Positions 43,081-52,739 of a stretch of 64,000 bases of DNA are shown here, in pieces. Source of the stretch: CAHJXF01 sp038225855 (GTDB lineage: Bacteria; Pseudomonadota; Gammaproteobacteria; Burkholderiales; Burkholderiaceae_D); the NCBI GenBank assembly GCA_038225855.1, contig JBBRQU010000007.1, positions 1 to 64,000 of the forward strand, given 5' to 3'. The position numbers were made by a program, and so were the translations under genes. Positions within the stretch are counted from its first letter, which is position 1. Each line of letters begins with the position of its first letter. The notes under the pieces are model-generated. The model was not told the origin of the DNA. It saw only the letters and a list, made by a program, of their open reading frames with translations, and did not search any database.

Positions 43081-44973
43081 ATGTCCTCACCGATTGAAGA
43101 CTACGCATTGATCGGCGACTGCCAGACCGCCGCGCTGGTCGCGCGCGATGGCGGCATCGACTGGTTGTGTCTGCCGCGCTTCGATTCGAACGCATGCTTC
43201 GCGGCGCTGCTCGGCACTGCCGATCATGGACGCTGGCGGATTGCTCCCCAGCGCGCACCCCAACGCGCACCCCCACGCACGCCTCTGGCCGGCAGCGCAC
43301 CGGTGACCGTCACGCGCTCGTACCGCGATGACACCCTGATCCTCGAGACGCTTTTCGAGACCGCCGACGGCAGCGTCGCGCTGATCGACTTCATGCCGCC
43401 GCGCGACGACGGCGTCGTGTATGTGATCCGAATCGTCGAAGGTCGATCGGGCACAGTCGCGATGCGCAACGAGTTGTCGGTGCGCTTCAACTACGGCTCG
43501 ACCACGCCCTGGGTCACGCAGCTGCCCGACGACCGCGAAGGTGTCCGCGGCATCCGTGCGATTGCCGGCCCCGACATGGTGACCTTGCGCACGAGCGTGG
43601 AGTTGAAAGGCGAAGGCATGCAGACGGTCGCGAACTTCGATGTCGGGCGAGGACAGCGCGTCGCGTTCGTGCTCAGTCACAGCGCATCGCACCTGCCGAT
43701 TCCCGATGCAATCGACGCCTTCGCCGCGCTCGACGACACCGTCAAATTCTGGACGAAGTGGAACGAACGCGCCGTCGATGCGGGCGCCTACACGAAGGCG
43801 GTGCGGCGTTCGCTGATGGTCTTGAAGGCGCTGACGTTCGGGCCGACTGGCGGCATCGTCGCCGCCCCCACCACCTCGCTGCCCGAAGCGATCGGCGGCG
43901 TGCGCAACTGGGACTATCGCTATTGCTGGCTGCGCGATGCGACGCTGACGTTGTTCGCGTTGATGAACGCGGGCTACTACGACGAGGCGCGTTCGTGGCG
44001 CATGTGGCTCGAGCGTGCGGTCGCCGGTGACGCCTCGCAGCTTCGCATCATGTACGGCGTGGGCGGCGAACGGCGGCTCGACGAGTGGGAGATCGAGTGG
44101 CTGCCGGGCTATGAAAATTCTAAGCCGGTACGCATCGGCAACGCGGCGTCCGACCAGCTGCAGCTCGACGTGTATGGTCAGTTGATGGCGTCGATTCACT
44201 ACTCGCGTCTGGGCGGTCTGACCGACGACGAGTCGATCTGGCCGTTCCAGTTGACGATGCTCGAGCACCTCGAAACGATCTGGCGCGAACCCGACTCCGG
44301 CATCTGGGAACCGCGCGACGGCCCGCAGCAATTCACGTTCTCGAAGGTGATGGTGTGGACCGCGTTCGATCGCGCGGTGAAGTCGGCCGAGAAGTTCGCA
44401 CTCGATGGCCCGGTCGATCATTGGCGCGCGCTTTGCACCGTGATCCACCAAGAGATTTGCGCAAAGGGCTTCGACGCCGAGCGCAACGCCTTCGTGCAAA
44501 GCTACGGCTCGAAGGCGCTCGACGCGAGCCTGCTGTTGATGGCGCTCACGGGCTTTCTGCCGCCCGATGATCCTCGCGTCGTCGGCACCGTGCACGCGAT
44601 CGAGCGCGAGCTGCTGGTCGATGGCCTGGTGCTTCGCTACAGCACCAAGGAAGCCAGCGACGGGCTGCCGCCGGGCGAAGGCGTATTTCTCGCATGCAGC
44701 TTCTGGCTGGTCGACAATCTGCGGCTGCAAGGCCGCATCGACGAGGCGCGCGCGCTGTTCGAGCGGCTGTGCGCGATCGCCAATGACGTGGGACTGCTGG
44801 CCGAGGAATACGACCCGATCGCGAAGCGCCAGCTCGGCAATTTTCCGCAGGCGTTCTCGCATGTGTCCCTGATCAACTCGGCGCTCGGCCTCACGCGCAC
44901 GGCCTGCATGGCGGCCGATGCCAAGGCCGATGCCATGGGGACCAAAGTCGAGATGGCCGACATGGTGTTCTAG
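43081..44973 (+). CDS. Glycoside hydrolase family 15 (glucoamylase/trehalase-like)
   Basis: 630 residues: an N-terminal beta-sandwich, then an (alpha/alpha)6 barrel. Family blocks: PIEDYALIGDCQTAALVARD, NWDYRYCWLRDATLTL, SGIWEPRDGPQQFTFSKVM with the likely general acid, and LLAEEYDP with the likely base. Bacterial GH15 of this form release glucose from alpha-glucans or trehalose. No signal peptide, so it is cytoplasmic; trehalose or glycogen turnover is inferred. First of an operon leading to the pentose phosphate genes. A loop (APQRAPQRAPPRTP) comes from a short repeat. Confidence 0.88.
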   Translation: MSSPIEDYALIGDCQTAALVARDGGIDWLCLPRFDSNACFAALLGTADHGRWRIAPQRAPQRAPPRTPLAGSAPVTVTRSYRDDTLILETLFETADGSVALIDFMPPRDDGVVYVIRIVEGRSGTVAMRNELSVRFNYGSTTPWVTQLPDDREGVRGIRAIAGPDMVTLRTSVELKGEGMQTVANFDVGRGQRVAFVLSHSASHLPIPDAIDAFAALDDTVKFWTKWNERAVDAGAYTKAVRRSLMVLKALTFGPTGGIVAAPTTSLPEAIGGVRNWDYRYCWLRDATLTLFALMNAGYYDEARSWRMWLERAVAGDASQLRIMYGVGGERRLDEWEIEWLPGYENSKPVRIGNAASDQLQLDVYGQLMASIHYSRLGGLTDDESIWPFQLTMLEHLETIWREPDSGIWEPRDGPQQFTFSKVMVWTAFDRAVKSAEKFALDGPVDHWRALCTVIHQEICAKGFDAERNAFVQSYGSKALDASLLLMALTGFLPPDDPRVVGTVHAIERELLVDGLVLRYSTKEASDGLPPGEGVFLACSFWLVDNLRLQGRIDEARALFERLCAIANDVGLLAEEYDPIAKRQLGNFPQAFSHVSLINSALGLTRTACMAADAKADAMGTKVEMADMVF

Positions 44974-44996
44974 TTTTCACAACGGGAGCGACGGCA

Positions 44997-45989
44997 ATGC
45001 AACTAGGCGTGGTGGGACTCGGGCGCATGGGCGGCAGCATCGTGCGGCGACTGACCGACAAGGGCCATCGCTGCGTGGTCTACGACCGTGATGCGGCCGC
45101 AGTCGAGGGGGCCGTGGCCGACGGCATGACGGGCGCCGCGAATCTCGAAGAGCTCGTCGCAAAGTTGGAGAAGCCGCGCGCGATCTGGCTGATGCTGCCC
45201 GCAGGCAAGATCACCGAAGACAGCGTGGCCGCACTGCGGCCGCTGCTGGACGCGGACGACATCGTCATCGATGGCGGCAACACCTTCTACAAGGACGACA
45301 TTCGCCGCGCCGCCGAATTGAAGGCCGATGGCATTCACTACATCGACGTCGGAACCTCCGGCGGCGTGTGGGGTAAGGAGCGCGGCTATTGCATGATGAT
45401 CGGCGGCGTCGATGCGGCGGTCGAACGCATCGACCCCATCCTCGAAGCGCTCGCTCCGGGACGCGGCGAGCTGACGATCACAGCCAAGCGCGAGGGCCGC
45501 AAGGATCTCGATCAACGCGCCGAGCAAGGCTATCTGCATTGCGGGCCGGTCGGCTCGGGCCACTTCGTGAAGATGATTCACAACGGCATCGAATACGGCC
45601 TGATGCAGGCCTATGCGGAAGGCTTCGACGTCCTCGCCAACAAATCGTCGGACAGTCTTCCCGAAGCCGAGCGCTACGACCTCAACCTCGCCGATATCGC
45701 CGAAGTGTGGCGGCGCGGCAGCGTGATCGCATCGTGGCTGCTCGATCTCACCGCGATCGCACTGGCCGAGGACGCGAAGCTTTCGGGCTTCACCGGCGAG
45801 GTCGCCGACTCGGGCGAAGGCCGATGGACGCTCGACGCTGCGATGGAGGAAGGCGTGCCGGTCAACGTGATCAGTGCGGCGCTGTACGCGCGCTTTCGGT
45901 CGCGCCGCGACCACACCGTATCCGACAAACTCCTGTCGGCGATGCGCCATCAGTTCGGCGGACACGTCGAAGAAAAGAAGACGCCATGA
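44997..45989 (+). CDS. gnd: 6-phosphogluconate dehydrogenase, short NAD-type
   Basis: 330 residues, the short form. GLGRMGGSIVRRL is the nucleotide fold; IDVGTSGGVWGKERGYCMM and HFVKMIHNGIEYGLMQAYAE contain the substrate site. After strand two it reads VYDRDAAAV, and the Asp there favours NAD+ over NADP+. It oxidises 6-phosphogluconate to ribulose 5-phosphate and CO2. GGGAG ribosome site; the stop overlaps zwf (ATGA). Confidence 0.92.
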   Translation: MQLGVVGLGRMGGSIVRRLTDKGHRCVVYDRDAAAVEGAVADGMTGAANLEELVAKLEKPRAIWLMLPAGKITEDSVAALRPLLDADDIVIDGGNTFYKDDIRRAAELKADGIHYIDVGTSGGVWGKERGYCMMIGGVDAAVERIDPILEALAPGRGELTITAKREGRKDLDQRAEQGYLHCGPVGSGHFVKMIHNGIEYGLMQAYAEGFDVLANKSSDSLPEAERYDLNLADIAEVWRRGSVIASWLLDLTAIALAEDAKLSGFTGEVADSGEGRWTLDAAMEEGVPVNVISAALYARFRSRRDHTVSDKLLSAMRHQFGGHVEEKKTP

Positions 45990-47674
45990 CTGCCGCCAGG
46001 AGCGCATCGACGAAAGGCGCCCAGCGCAAGGGAAGCGCGAACGCCCGCATGAACGACGACTCGGATCCTCCGCGCCTGATCGACCAGGTCGACGCGCCCC
46101 CCGCGCCGCCGTGCACGCTCGTCATCCTCGGCGCCTCGGGCGATCTCACCCATCGCCTACTCGTACCGGCGCTTTACAACCTCGCGCGCGCGGGCTCGCT
46201 CGACGACGGCTTTCGCATCATAGGCGTGGCGCGCAGCCCGATGACCGATGAGCAATTTCGCAAGGATCTGACGCAGTCGATCGAGAAGCATTTCGCCCAG
46301 AGCGGCGGCGAGTTCGATCCCAGGGGCGACGGCCAAACGATCGAGAAGCGCAAGTGGTCGTGGATGCGCGATCGCATCCACTACCTGTGCGCCGATCTGG
46401 CGGATGCGGCGTCGTATGCCGAACTTGCCGAGCGCATCGGCGAACTCAGCGGCACGCCCCGCGGCGCGTCGGGCGGCGCATCGGGCAACAAGGGCAAGAG
46501 CGCCTCCGATCACGCGGCAGCCGGCAACGTGATCTTCTATCTCGCCGTGGCTGCGTCGCTATTCGAGCCGACCATCCAGCATCTGGCCGCGTCGCAGTTG
46601 TTGAAGCAGACACGCAACGGCTGGCGACGCGTCATCATCGAGAAGCCTTTCGGTCACGACCTCGCCTCCGCCAAGGCGCTCGACAAGTCCATTCTCAAGG
46701 TGCTGCGCGAAGACCAGGTGTTTCGCATCGATCACTTCCTGGGCAAGGAGACAGTACAGAACATTATGGTGCTGCGCTTTGCGAACGGCATTTTCGAGCC
46801 GCTGTGGAGTCGTCAGCATATCGATCACGTGCAGATCACGGCCAGCGAGACGGTCGGCGTCGAAGGGCGCGGTTCGTTCTACGACGCGACCGGTGCGCTG
46901 CGCGACATGGTGCCCAACCACATGTTCCAATTGCTCGCGATGTGCGCGATGGAGGCGCCCAACTCGTTCTCGCCCGATGCGGTGCGAAACGAGAAGGCCA
47001 AGGTGGTTCAGGCGATACGCACTTTGCCCGCGCGCGAGGCCGCGGCCAATGCAGTGCGCGGACGCTATACGGCGGGGACCGTGCATGGCGAGCGCATCAA
47101 GAACTATCGCGACGAGCCCAACGTGGCGCACGACTCGAACACCGAAACCTACGTCGCGATGAAATTCGCGATCGACAACTGGCGCTGGGCCGACGTGCCC
47201 TTCTATGTGCGGACCGGCAAGGCGCTCGCCAATCGTCGCACCGAGATCGCGATCCGCTTCAAGCAGGTTCCTTACGCGCTGTTTCGCGAGTTGCCGCAGA
47301 CGACGATGCCGCCCAACGAACTGGTGCTGCACGTGCAGCCCGAAGAAGGCGTATCGATGCGCTTTCAGGCTAAAGTCCCTGGCCAGACGCTCGCGATCTC
47401 GGGCGTGAAGATGAATTTCAAATACAGCGATTACTTCGAGGCCGAGCCCAACACCGGATACGAGACGCTGATCTACGACTGCATGACCGGCGACGCGACC
47501 TTGTTTCAGCGCGCCGACAACATCGAGTCGGGCTGGGCCGCGGTGCAACCGATCCTCGACGCGTGGGACAAGGGCTACGGCGCGCTCGAAGACTACAAGG
47601 CCGGCAGCGACGGGCCGGTGGCGGCCGACGAATTGCTTGCGAAGGACGGGCGACGGTGGTGCGATCTGTCATGA
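45986..47674 (+). CDS. zwf: Glucose-6-phosphate 1-dehydrogenase
   Basis: 562 residues. GASGDLTHRLLVPALYNLA binds the cofactor and RIDHFLGKE holds the catalytic His; EKPFGHDLASAK and VQPEEGVSMRF also match. It has an N-terminal extension of about 40 residues (the polar start up to VILGASGD) and a Gly/Ser-rich insertion near residues 155-178 (GTPRGASGGASGNKGKSAS), both unusual. It oxidises glucose 6-phosphate to the lactone. Confidence 0.92.
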   Translation: MTAARSASTKGAQRKGSANARMNDDSDPPRLIDQVDAPPAPPCTLVILGASGDLTHRLLVPALYNLARAGSLDDGFRIIGVARSPMTDEQFRKDLTQSIEKHFAQSGGEFDPRGDGQTIEKRKWSWMRDRIHYLCADLADAASYAELAERIGELSGTPRGASGGASGNKGKSASDHAAAGNVIFYLAVAASLFEPTIQHLAASQLLKQTRNGWRRVIIEKPFGHDLASAKALDKSILKVLREDQVFRIDHFLGKETVQNIMVLRFANGIFEPLWSRQHIDHVQITASETVGVEGRGSFYDATGALRDMVPNHMFQLLAMCAMEAPNSFSPDAVRNEKAKVVQAIRTLPAREAAANAVRGRYTAGTVHGERIKNYRDEPNVAHDSNTETYVAMKFAIDNWRWADVPFYVRTGKALANRRTEIAIRFKQVPYALFRELPQTTMPPNELVLHVQPEEGVSMRFQAKVPGQTLAISGVKMNFKYSDYFEAEPNTGYETLIYDCMTGDATLFQRADNIESGWAAVQPILDAWDKGYGALEDYKAGSDGPVAADELLAKDGRRWCDLS

Positions 47675-47680
47675 CGCGCC

Positions 47681-47754
47681 CGTCGTTCCCGCGAAAGCGG
47701 GAGTCCAGTGTCGTCCGCGCAAGTCGCTGGGTTCCCGCTTTCGCGGGGACGACG
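47681..47754. repeat. REP-like palindromic element (copy 4)
   Basis: CGTCGTTCCCGCGAAAGCGG and GTTCCCGCTTTCGCGGGGAC face each other with a short spacer, in the only sizeable gap of the sugar operon. It is a CGAAAG variant of the repeat family. Confidence 0.7.
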
Positions 47755-47776
47755 GCTCACGGGGACGCTTGACCGC

Positions 47777-48634
47777 ATGACCGAATCAGCGCGTATCCGT
47801 TTCCTGGTCTCCGACGTCGACGGCACGCTGGTCACGCCCGACAAGCTCGTCACACCGGCCGCGCGCGATGCGGTGAAAGCGTTGCGCGACGCGGGTATCG
47901 GCTTCGCGTTCGTCAGCAGTCGCCCGCCGAGGGGACTCGCCTCGATTGCGCAAGCCTTGTCGCTCGCATCGACCATCGATGCGGCTCGTCCTGCCGCCGC
48001 GGCCTTCAACGGCGGTGCGCTGCTCGATGCAAATCTCGCACCGCTGTCGTTCACGCCGCTGGACGACGCCGACGCGCGCGTCGCTCTCGATGTGCTGGCA
48101 TCGATGCGCATCGCCGCATGGGTCTTCACGCTAGCCGAGTGGCTGATCATCGATCGCAATGGTCGCTACGTCGCGCACGAAGAGAAAACGATCGGCTTTG
48201 CACCGCGCGTGGTCGAGCGCTTCGACGGCGTCAGCGGCATCGGCAAGATCGTCGGCAGCAGCGCTGACTTCGCGCTTCTCGAACGCGCGGGAATCGCAAT
48301 CAGCCAACGGCTTTCGATCAACGCGCACGCCTTGCTCTCGCAAGCCTATTATCTGGACATCACGAACGCAAGAGCCAACAAGGGCAGCGCGTTGCGCGCG
48401 ATCGCCGAACACGCGGGCTTCGCGCTCGACGAGGTCGCTGCGATCGGCGACATGCCCAACGATCTCGCGATGCTCGAGATCGCGGGCTTCTCGATCGCAA
48501 TGGGCAACGCGCCCGCCGAGGTCAAGGCCGCGGTCGATGCCGTCACCGCGAGCAATCGCGACGATGGTTTCGCGAAGGCGGTCCGCGAGTTGGTGATGCC
48601 ACGCACGAAGGGGACCGACCATGAGCCCGAGTGA
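47777..48634 (+). CDS. Cof-type HAD phosphatase
   Basis: 285 residues. SDVDGTLVTPDKLVTPAARD carries the nucleophile, FVSSRPP motif II, and GDMPNDLAMLEIAG the acidic motif; the middle is a C2B cap. It probably dephosphorylates a sugar phosphate or similar. It overlaps pgl by 14 bp, so it belongs to the operon. An upstream frame through the REP element is rejected. Confidence 0.87.
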   Translation: MTESARIRFLVSDVDGTLVTPDKLVTPAARDAVKALRDAGIGFAFVSSRPPRGLASIAQALSLASTIDAARPAAAAFNGGALLDANLAPLSFTPLDDADARVALDVLASMRIAAWVFTLAEWLIIDRNGRYVAHEEKTIGFAPRVVERFDGVSGIGKIVGSSADFALLERAGIAISQRLSINAHALLSQAYYLDITNARANKGSALRAIAEHAGFALDEVAAIGDMPNDLAMLEIAGFSIAMGNAPAEVKAAVDAVTASNRDDGFAKAVRELVMPRTKGTDHEPE

Positions 48635-49430
48635 CGAACCGCAAGCCGACGGCGCGCAGCGGCGCAAGCTGCGCCACGCCATCGAGGTCGTTCCCGATGC
48701 CGAGTCGCTCGCGACGCGCGCGGCCGAATGGTTGATCGGGCAAGTCGCGCATGCCGTTGCAAAACGCGGACGGGCGGTGATCGCGTTGTCGGGCGGCTCG
48801 ACGCCGCGTGCGCTGTACGAGTGTCTCGCACAGCATCCCTGGTGCGACCGCATTCAATGGGACGCGCTGCATGTGTTCTGGGGCGACGAGCGTTTCGTCG
48901 CGGCAGCGAACCCCGCGAGCAATGAACGCATGGTGCGTGATGCGCTGCTCGATCGTGTCGACATTCCCGCATCGCATGTCTACACGATTGCGCTCGATGT
49001 CGACGCGGCGAACGGCGACGCCGAAGCCACCCTCGCGCGCGCGAAGCATGCGGCGGCACTTTACGAAACGACGATGCATGCGTTCTATGGCGGCACGCGT
49101 CTGGACGAAGCGAGGCCGTTCTTCGACGTGGTGCTGCTCGGGCTCGGGGAAGACGGACACACCGCGTCGCTGTTTCCGGGAACCGAAGCTCTAGCTGAGC
49201 GCGAGCATTGGGTCGCCGCAGTCAAGACCGACGATGCGACCGCGCCGATCCGCATCACGCTAACTTTGCCGATCCTCGAATCGACCCACGCCGTCGCGTT
49301 CCTCGTCGCGGGTGAAAGCAAGCGCGAGATCGCGCGGCGCGTGCTCGACGGCGACGAGACCCTGCCCGCGGCGCGCGTGCGTCCCATCGGCGGTACGTTG
49401 TGGATCATGGACGAGGCGGCCGCAACGTGA
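48621..49430 (+). CDS. pgl: 6-phosphogluconolactonase
   Basis: 269 residues. ALSGGSTPRALYECL is the phosphate loop, VFWGDERFV and LLGLGEDGHTASLFPGT hold the catalytic residues. Hydrolyses 6-phosphogluconolactone, the step between zwf and gnd. Last gene of the operon. Confidence 0.92.
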   Translation: MSPSDEPQADGAQRRKLRHAIEVVPDAESLATRAAEWLIGQVAHAVAKRGRAVIALSGGSTPRALYECLAQHPWCDRIQWDALHVFWGDERFVAAANPASNERMVRDALLDRVDIPASHVYTIALDVDAANGDAEATLARAKHAAALYETTMHAFYGGTRLDEARPFFDVVLLGLGEDGHTASLFPGTEALAEREHWVAAVKTDDATAPIRITLTLPILESTHAVAFLVAGESKREIARRVLDGDETLPAARVRPIGGTLWIMDEAAAT

Positions 49431-49472
49431 GCCAGGACCACCATGCTCGATGTCGCGACGCATGCTTGGGCA

Positions 49473-49553
49473 CGTCTCCCCGGCGAAGGCCGGGCCCCAA
49501 GTCGCTTTCAATCACGCGTCGTAGAACTTGGATCCCGGCCTTCGCCGGGAAGA
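49473..49553. repeat. REP-like palindromic element (copy 5)
   Basis: CGTCTCCCCGGCGAAGGCCG and its counterpart GGATCCCGGCCTTCGCCGGG frame a 40-bp spacer, between the convergent pgl and oligopeptidase genes. It may also act as a terminator. Confidence 0.75.
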
Positions 49554-49569
49554 TACTGGCGGCAGAGCG

Positions 49570-51777
49570 CTACTCGCGTATCCCCAGCAAATCCAGCATG
49601 AACGCATACTCCTCGGCGACTTCATGCAGCCGCCGAAAGCGCCCCGACTTTCCGCCGTGCCCCGCCTCCATGTTGATCTTGAACACCAGCGGATTGCCAT
49701 CGACTTTCATTTCGCGCAACTTCGCAACCCACTTGGCGGGCTCGAAGTACTGCACCTGTGAATCGTAGAGGCCGGTCGAGACGAACATCGCGGGGTAGGC
49801 CTGCATCTTCACGTTGTCGTAAGGCGAGTACGACAGCATGTACTTGTAATAGCTCTTCAGTTTCGGGTTACCCCACTCGTCGAACTCGTTGGTGGTCAGC
49901 GGAATGCTCTCGTCGAGCATGGTCGTGACGACGTCCACGAACGGCACTTGCGCGACCATGCCGCGATAGAGGTCCGGTCGCAGGTTGACGACCGCGCCCA
50001 TCAAGAGACCGCCGGCACTGCCGCCTTCGATGAAGATCTTGTCCTTCGCGCCATAGCCTTTGGCAACCAGAGCCTCGGTGACGGCGATGAAGTCGTCGAA
50101 GGTATTTTTCTTCTTCAACTTCTTGCCGGTCTCATACCACGCGCGACCCATCTCCTCGCCGCCGCGAATGTGCGCGATCGCATAGACGAAGCCGCGATCG
50201 AGCAGCGACAGGATGCTCGAGCGGAACGCCGGGTCCATCGATGCGCCGTACGAGCCGTAACCGTATTGCAGCAGCGGTGACGTGCCGTCGCGCTTGAAGC
50301 CTGTGCGATAGACCAGCGACACCGGCACCTTGATTCCGTTCTTCGCGCCGTCCTTTGCGGGAACCCACACGCGTTCGGTCGCATAGTTGTTCGCATCGAA
50401 GCCGCCGAGGACCGGCTGCATCTTGAGCAACTTCTTCTCGCCGGTCTTCATATCGACTTCGTACACCGATGCCGGCGTCGTCAGCGACGTGTAGTTGTAG
50501 CGCAGCGTGTCGGTCGCCTGCTCGTTGTTGGCGCCGAGCGAGGTCGTGTACGCGGGTTCGGTCGAGTCGATATGGAAAGGCTTGCCGCCAGCCTTCGCGC
50601 TCGACCACGGCACGACGCGCAGACGCCGTAAGCCATCGCTGCGCTCGTCGATCGCGTAGTAATTGGCGAACAGCGCGAAGTCGTTGATGAAGACGTCATC
50701 GCCAGTCGCGACCAGCGGCGTCCACGCGGCGCGATCGCCGACTTCGTTCTCGGCGACCTGCATCAGGCGGTAGTTGGGCGCTTGCCAGTCGGTGCGAACG
50801 ATCCAGCGCGCGCCATTTTTTTCGTGATGCGCGCCGGTCGCGATATGACTGGCCGAATAATGAAAGCGAGCTCGTCGCGGCGCGAAGACCTTGAATGCGC
50901 CATCGGGCTCGTCAGCCGGCAGCATGCGTTGTTCATCCGACTCGGTCGATGAAAGATCGATGACGATGTACTGCTCGGAAGTCGTGCGATGCACGCCGGT
51001 GTAATAGGAGTCGTCCTTCTCTTCGTAGACCAGCACGTCGCTCTTCGCATCGGCGCCCAGCACGTGCTTCTTCACGCGATAGCTGCGCAGCGTCTTCGGA
51101 TCGTTCTCGACATAGAACAACGTGCGATCGTCGGCCGCCCAGGCGATGTCGCCGCTCACGTTGGGCACCACGTCGGCAGCGATTTCGCCGGTGACGAGGT
51201 TCTTGATGCGGATCGTGTATTGACGCCGACCAATGGTGTCCTCGGCATACGCCAGCATCTTCTGGCTCGGGCTGATGTCGATGCCGCCGATCTGATAGAA
51301 GTCGTGGCCGACAGCGAGCGCGTTGACGTCGAGCATTACGAGTTCCGGAGCCGCGTTGGGCCCCGCGTCGCTATAGCTCGCCCCGCTCTCGCGACGCGCA
51401 TAGATCGGGTACTCCTTGCCTTCGACAAAGCGCGTGTAGTACCACCAGTCGCCCTTCCTGGAAGGCACGGTGGCGTCGTCCTGTTTGATGCGCCCCTTGA
51501 TCTCTTCGAAGAGCTTGTCTTCGAGTTTCTTGTAGTGCGCGCTATAGCGATCGAACCACGCGTTCTCGGCCTTCAGGTGCGCGAGCACCTCGGGGTTTTT
51601 GCGGGTGTCGTCGCGCAGCCAGTAATAGTCATCGTTGCGGTTACCGTTGGGCGAGGCGATCACATGCGGTTTCTTCGCGGCGATCGGAGGCTGGATGACC
51701 GGCGTCGTCGAGAGCGTCGACGGCGACGCGTCGTCGGCAGCGGCATCAAAAGAGATGGCTGATATGGATACGGTCAT
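49570..51777 (-). CDS. ptrB: S9A peptidase, oligopeptidase B-like
   Basis: 735 residues: seven-bladed propeller plus hydrolase domain. IEGGSAGGLLMGAVVNLRPD holds the catalytic Ser, LYDSQVQYFEP the Asp, NMEAGHGGKSGR the His. Cleaves short peptides after basic residues. The N-terminus MTVSISAISFDAAADD lacks a signal peptide, yet an overlapping frame just upstream encodes one. See the next entry. Confidence 0.88.
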   Translation of the reverse strand: MTVSISAISFDAAADDASPSTLSTTPVIQPPIAAKKPHVIASPNGNRNDDYYWLRDDTRKNPEVLAHLKAENAWFDRYSAHYKKLEDKLFEEIKGRIKQDDATVPSRKGDWWYYTRFVEGKEYPIYARRESGASYSDAGPNAAPELVMLDVNALAVGHDFYQIGGIDISPSQKMLAYAEDTIGRRQYTIRIKNLVTGEIAADVVPNVSGDIAWAADDRTLFYVENDPKTLRSYRVKKHVLGADAKSDVLVYEEKDDSYYTGVHRTTSEQYIVIDLSSTESDEQRMLPADEPDGAFKVFAPRRARFHYSASHIATGAHHEKNGARWIVRTDWQAPNYRLMQVAENEVGDRAAWTPLVATGDDVFINDFALFANYYAIDERSDGLRRLRVVPWSSAKAGGKPFHIDSTEPAYTTSLGANNEQATDTLRYNYTSLTTPASVYEVDMKTGEKKLLKMQPVLGGFDANNYATERVWVPAKDGAKNGIKVPVSLVYRTGFKRDGTSPLLQYGYGSYGASMDPAFRSSILSLLDRGFVYAIAHIRGGEEMGRAWYETGKKLKKKNTFDDFIAVTEALVAKGYGAKDKIFIEGGSAGGLLMGAVVNLRPDLYRGMVAQVPFVDVVTTMLDESIPLTTNEFDEWGNPKLKSYYKYMLSYSPYDNVKMQAYPAMFVSTGLYDSQVQYFEPAKWVAKLREMKVDGNPLVFKINMEAGHGGKSGRFRRLHEVAEEYAFMLDLLGIRE

Positions 51778-51911
51778 GAAGAGGGCAATCGAGACTTGGA
51801 AAGGGCGCGGTATGGCGAGTCGGATACAGCGTCGACAGTCCGCGCCGCGTAGCTGCCGGACACCGCCGCGAAGATCGCGAGCGACAGGCCCAGCCCCATC
51901 GAATCGCGCAT
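51774..51911 (-). other. Signal-peptide-like ORF overlapping ptrB (possible frameshifted start)
   Basis: MRDSMGLGLSLAIFAAVSGS with AARTVDAVS is a credible Sec signal, but its frame ends at TGA overlapping the ptrB ATG. It may be the real N-terminus split off by a frameshift, or a tiny coupled ORF. An upstream ATG lies at 51971. Confidence 0.4.
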
Positions 51912-52015
51912 CGACCGCTTGCCTGTACGCGAGCCTTCGTTATGAAACGGACGGATCATCCTGATGCCCATGCGCCGGTTCGATCGCGCCCGCCTTGCGC
52001 GCGTTGTGCGCGCGC

Positions 52016-52636
52016 TCAGTCGGGATAGCGCGACAGCTTCTTGCCATCGCGAGGGATATCGTATTTCGCCGCGTTGAGCTGCATGGCGAGCAGCGTGTAG
52101 TAGCCGTTCAGGCCCAGTAGGTCCACCACGCCCTTCTTGCCGAAGCGCTTTTCGGCGCGCTCGAAGGTGCGGTCGGAGACGCGCTTGTTTTTGTAGAGCT
52201 CGGTTGTGAACTCATAGACGATCTCTTCATCGTCGCTCATCGCGGCAGGCCGCCGGCCTTCCGAGATCGCGTTGACGATGTCGGCCTTGATGCCGGCCTT
52301 CAGGGCGATCGGCGCGTGCACATACCATTCGTAATCCTGCGTCCACTCGCGCGCCGTGATCAGGATCGCGAGTTCGCTCAACGTATTTCCGATCGCCGAG
52401 TTGTAGCGCAGATAGTCGCCCATGGCGCGCGCCTGGCTCATCATCTTCGGGCTGTGCATCAGGGGCTCGAACGGTCCGAAGACCGGCGTCTTGCGCGCCT
52501 CGAGAAACTCGTCGGCCGCTTTCTTCTGCTCGTCGGAATACTTCTCCGGAGAAATCTTCGGCAGGCGGTCCTCGGCCATCGCCGCATGCGTGAACGCGAA
52601 AGCCAGTGCAATACCGATCAGCGAAAACCGTTTCAT
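52016..52636 (-). CDS. Exported carboxymuconolactone decarboxylase-family protein
   Basis: 206 residues with signal peptide (MKRFSLIGIALAFAFTHAAM ending AEDR). The CMD/AhpD-like helices are LGDYLRYN-like (MGDYLRYNSAIGNTLSELAI) and WYVHAPIALKAGIKADIVNA. The Cys-x2-Cys of AhpD is absent, so a peroxidase role is unlikely; lactone decarboxylation is not shown either. Export of such a domain is known but unexplained. Confidence 0.82.
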   Translation of the reverse strand: MKRFSLIGIALAFAFTHAAMAEDRLPKISPEKYSDEQKKAADEFLEARKTPVFGPFEPLMHSPKMMSQARAMGDYLRYNSAIGNTLSELAILITAREWTQDYEWYVHAPIALKAGIKADIVNAISEGRRPAAMSDDEEIVYEFTTELYKNKRVSDRTFERAEKRFGKKGVVDLLGLNGYYTLLAMQLNAAKYDIPRDGKKLSRYPD

Positions 52637-52739
52637 CGAATCTCCAGGGCACGAGGGAAAAGACAGCGTCGAAGAATACTGCAACGACCCGGTCGTTGCG
52701 CGAAGCGCGCGCAGTCGGTGGCCGGGTCGAGGACTGGTT

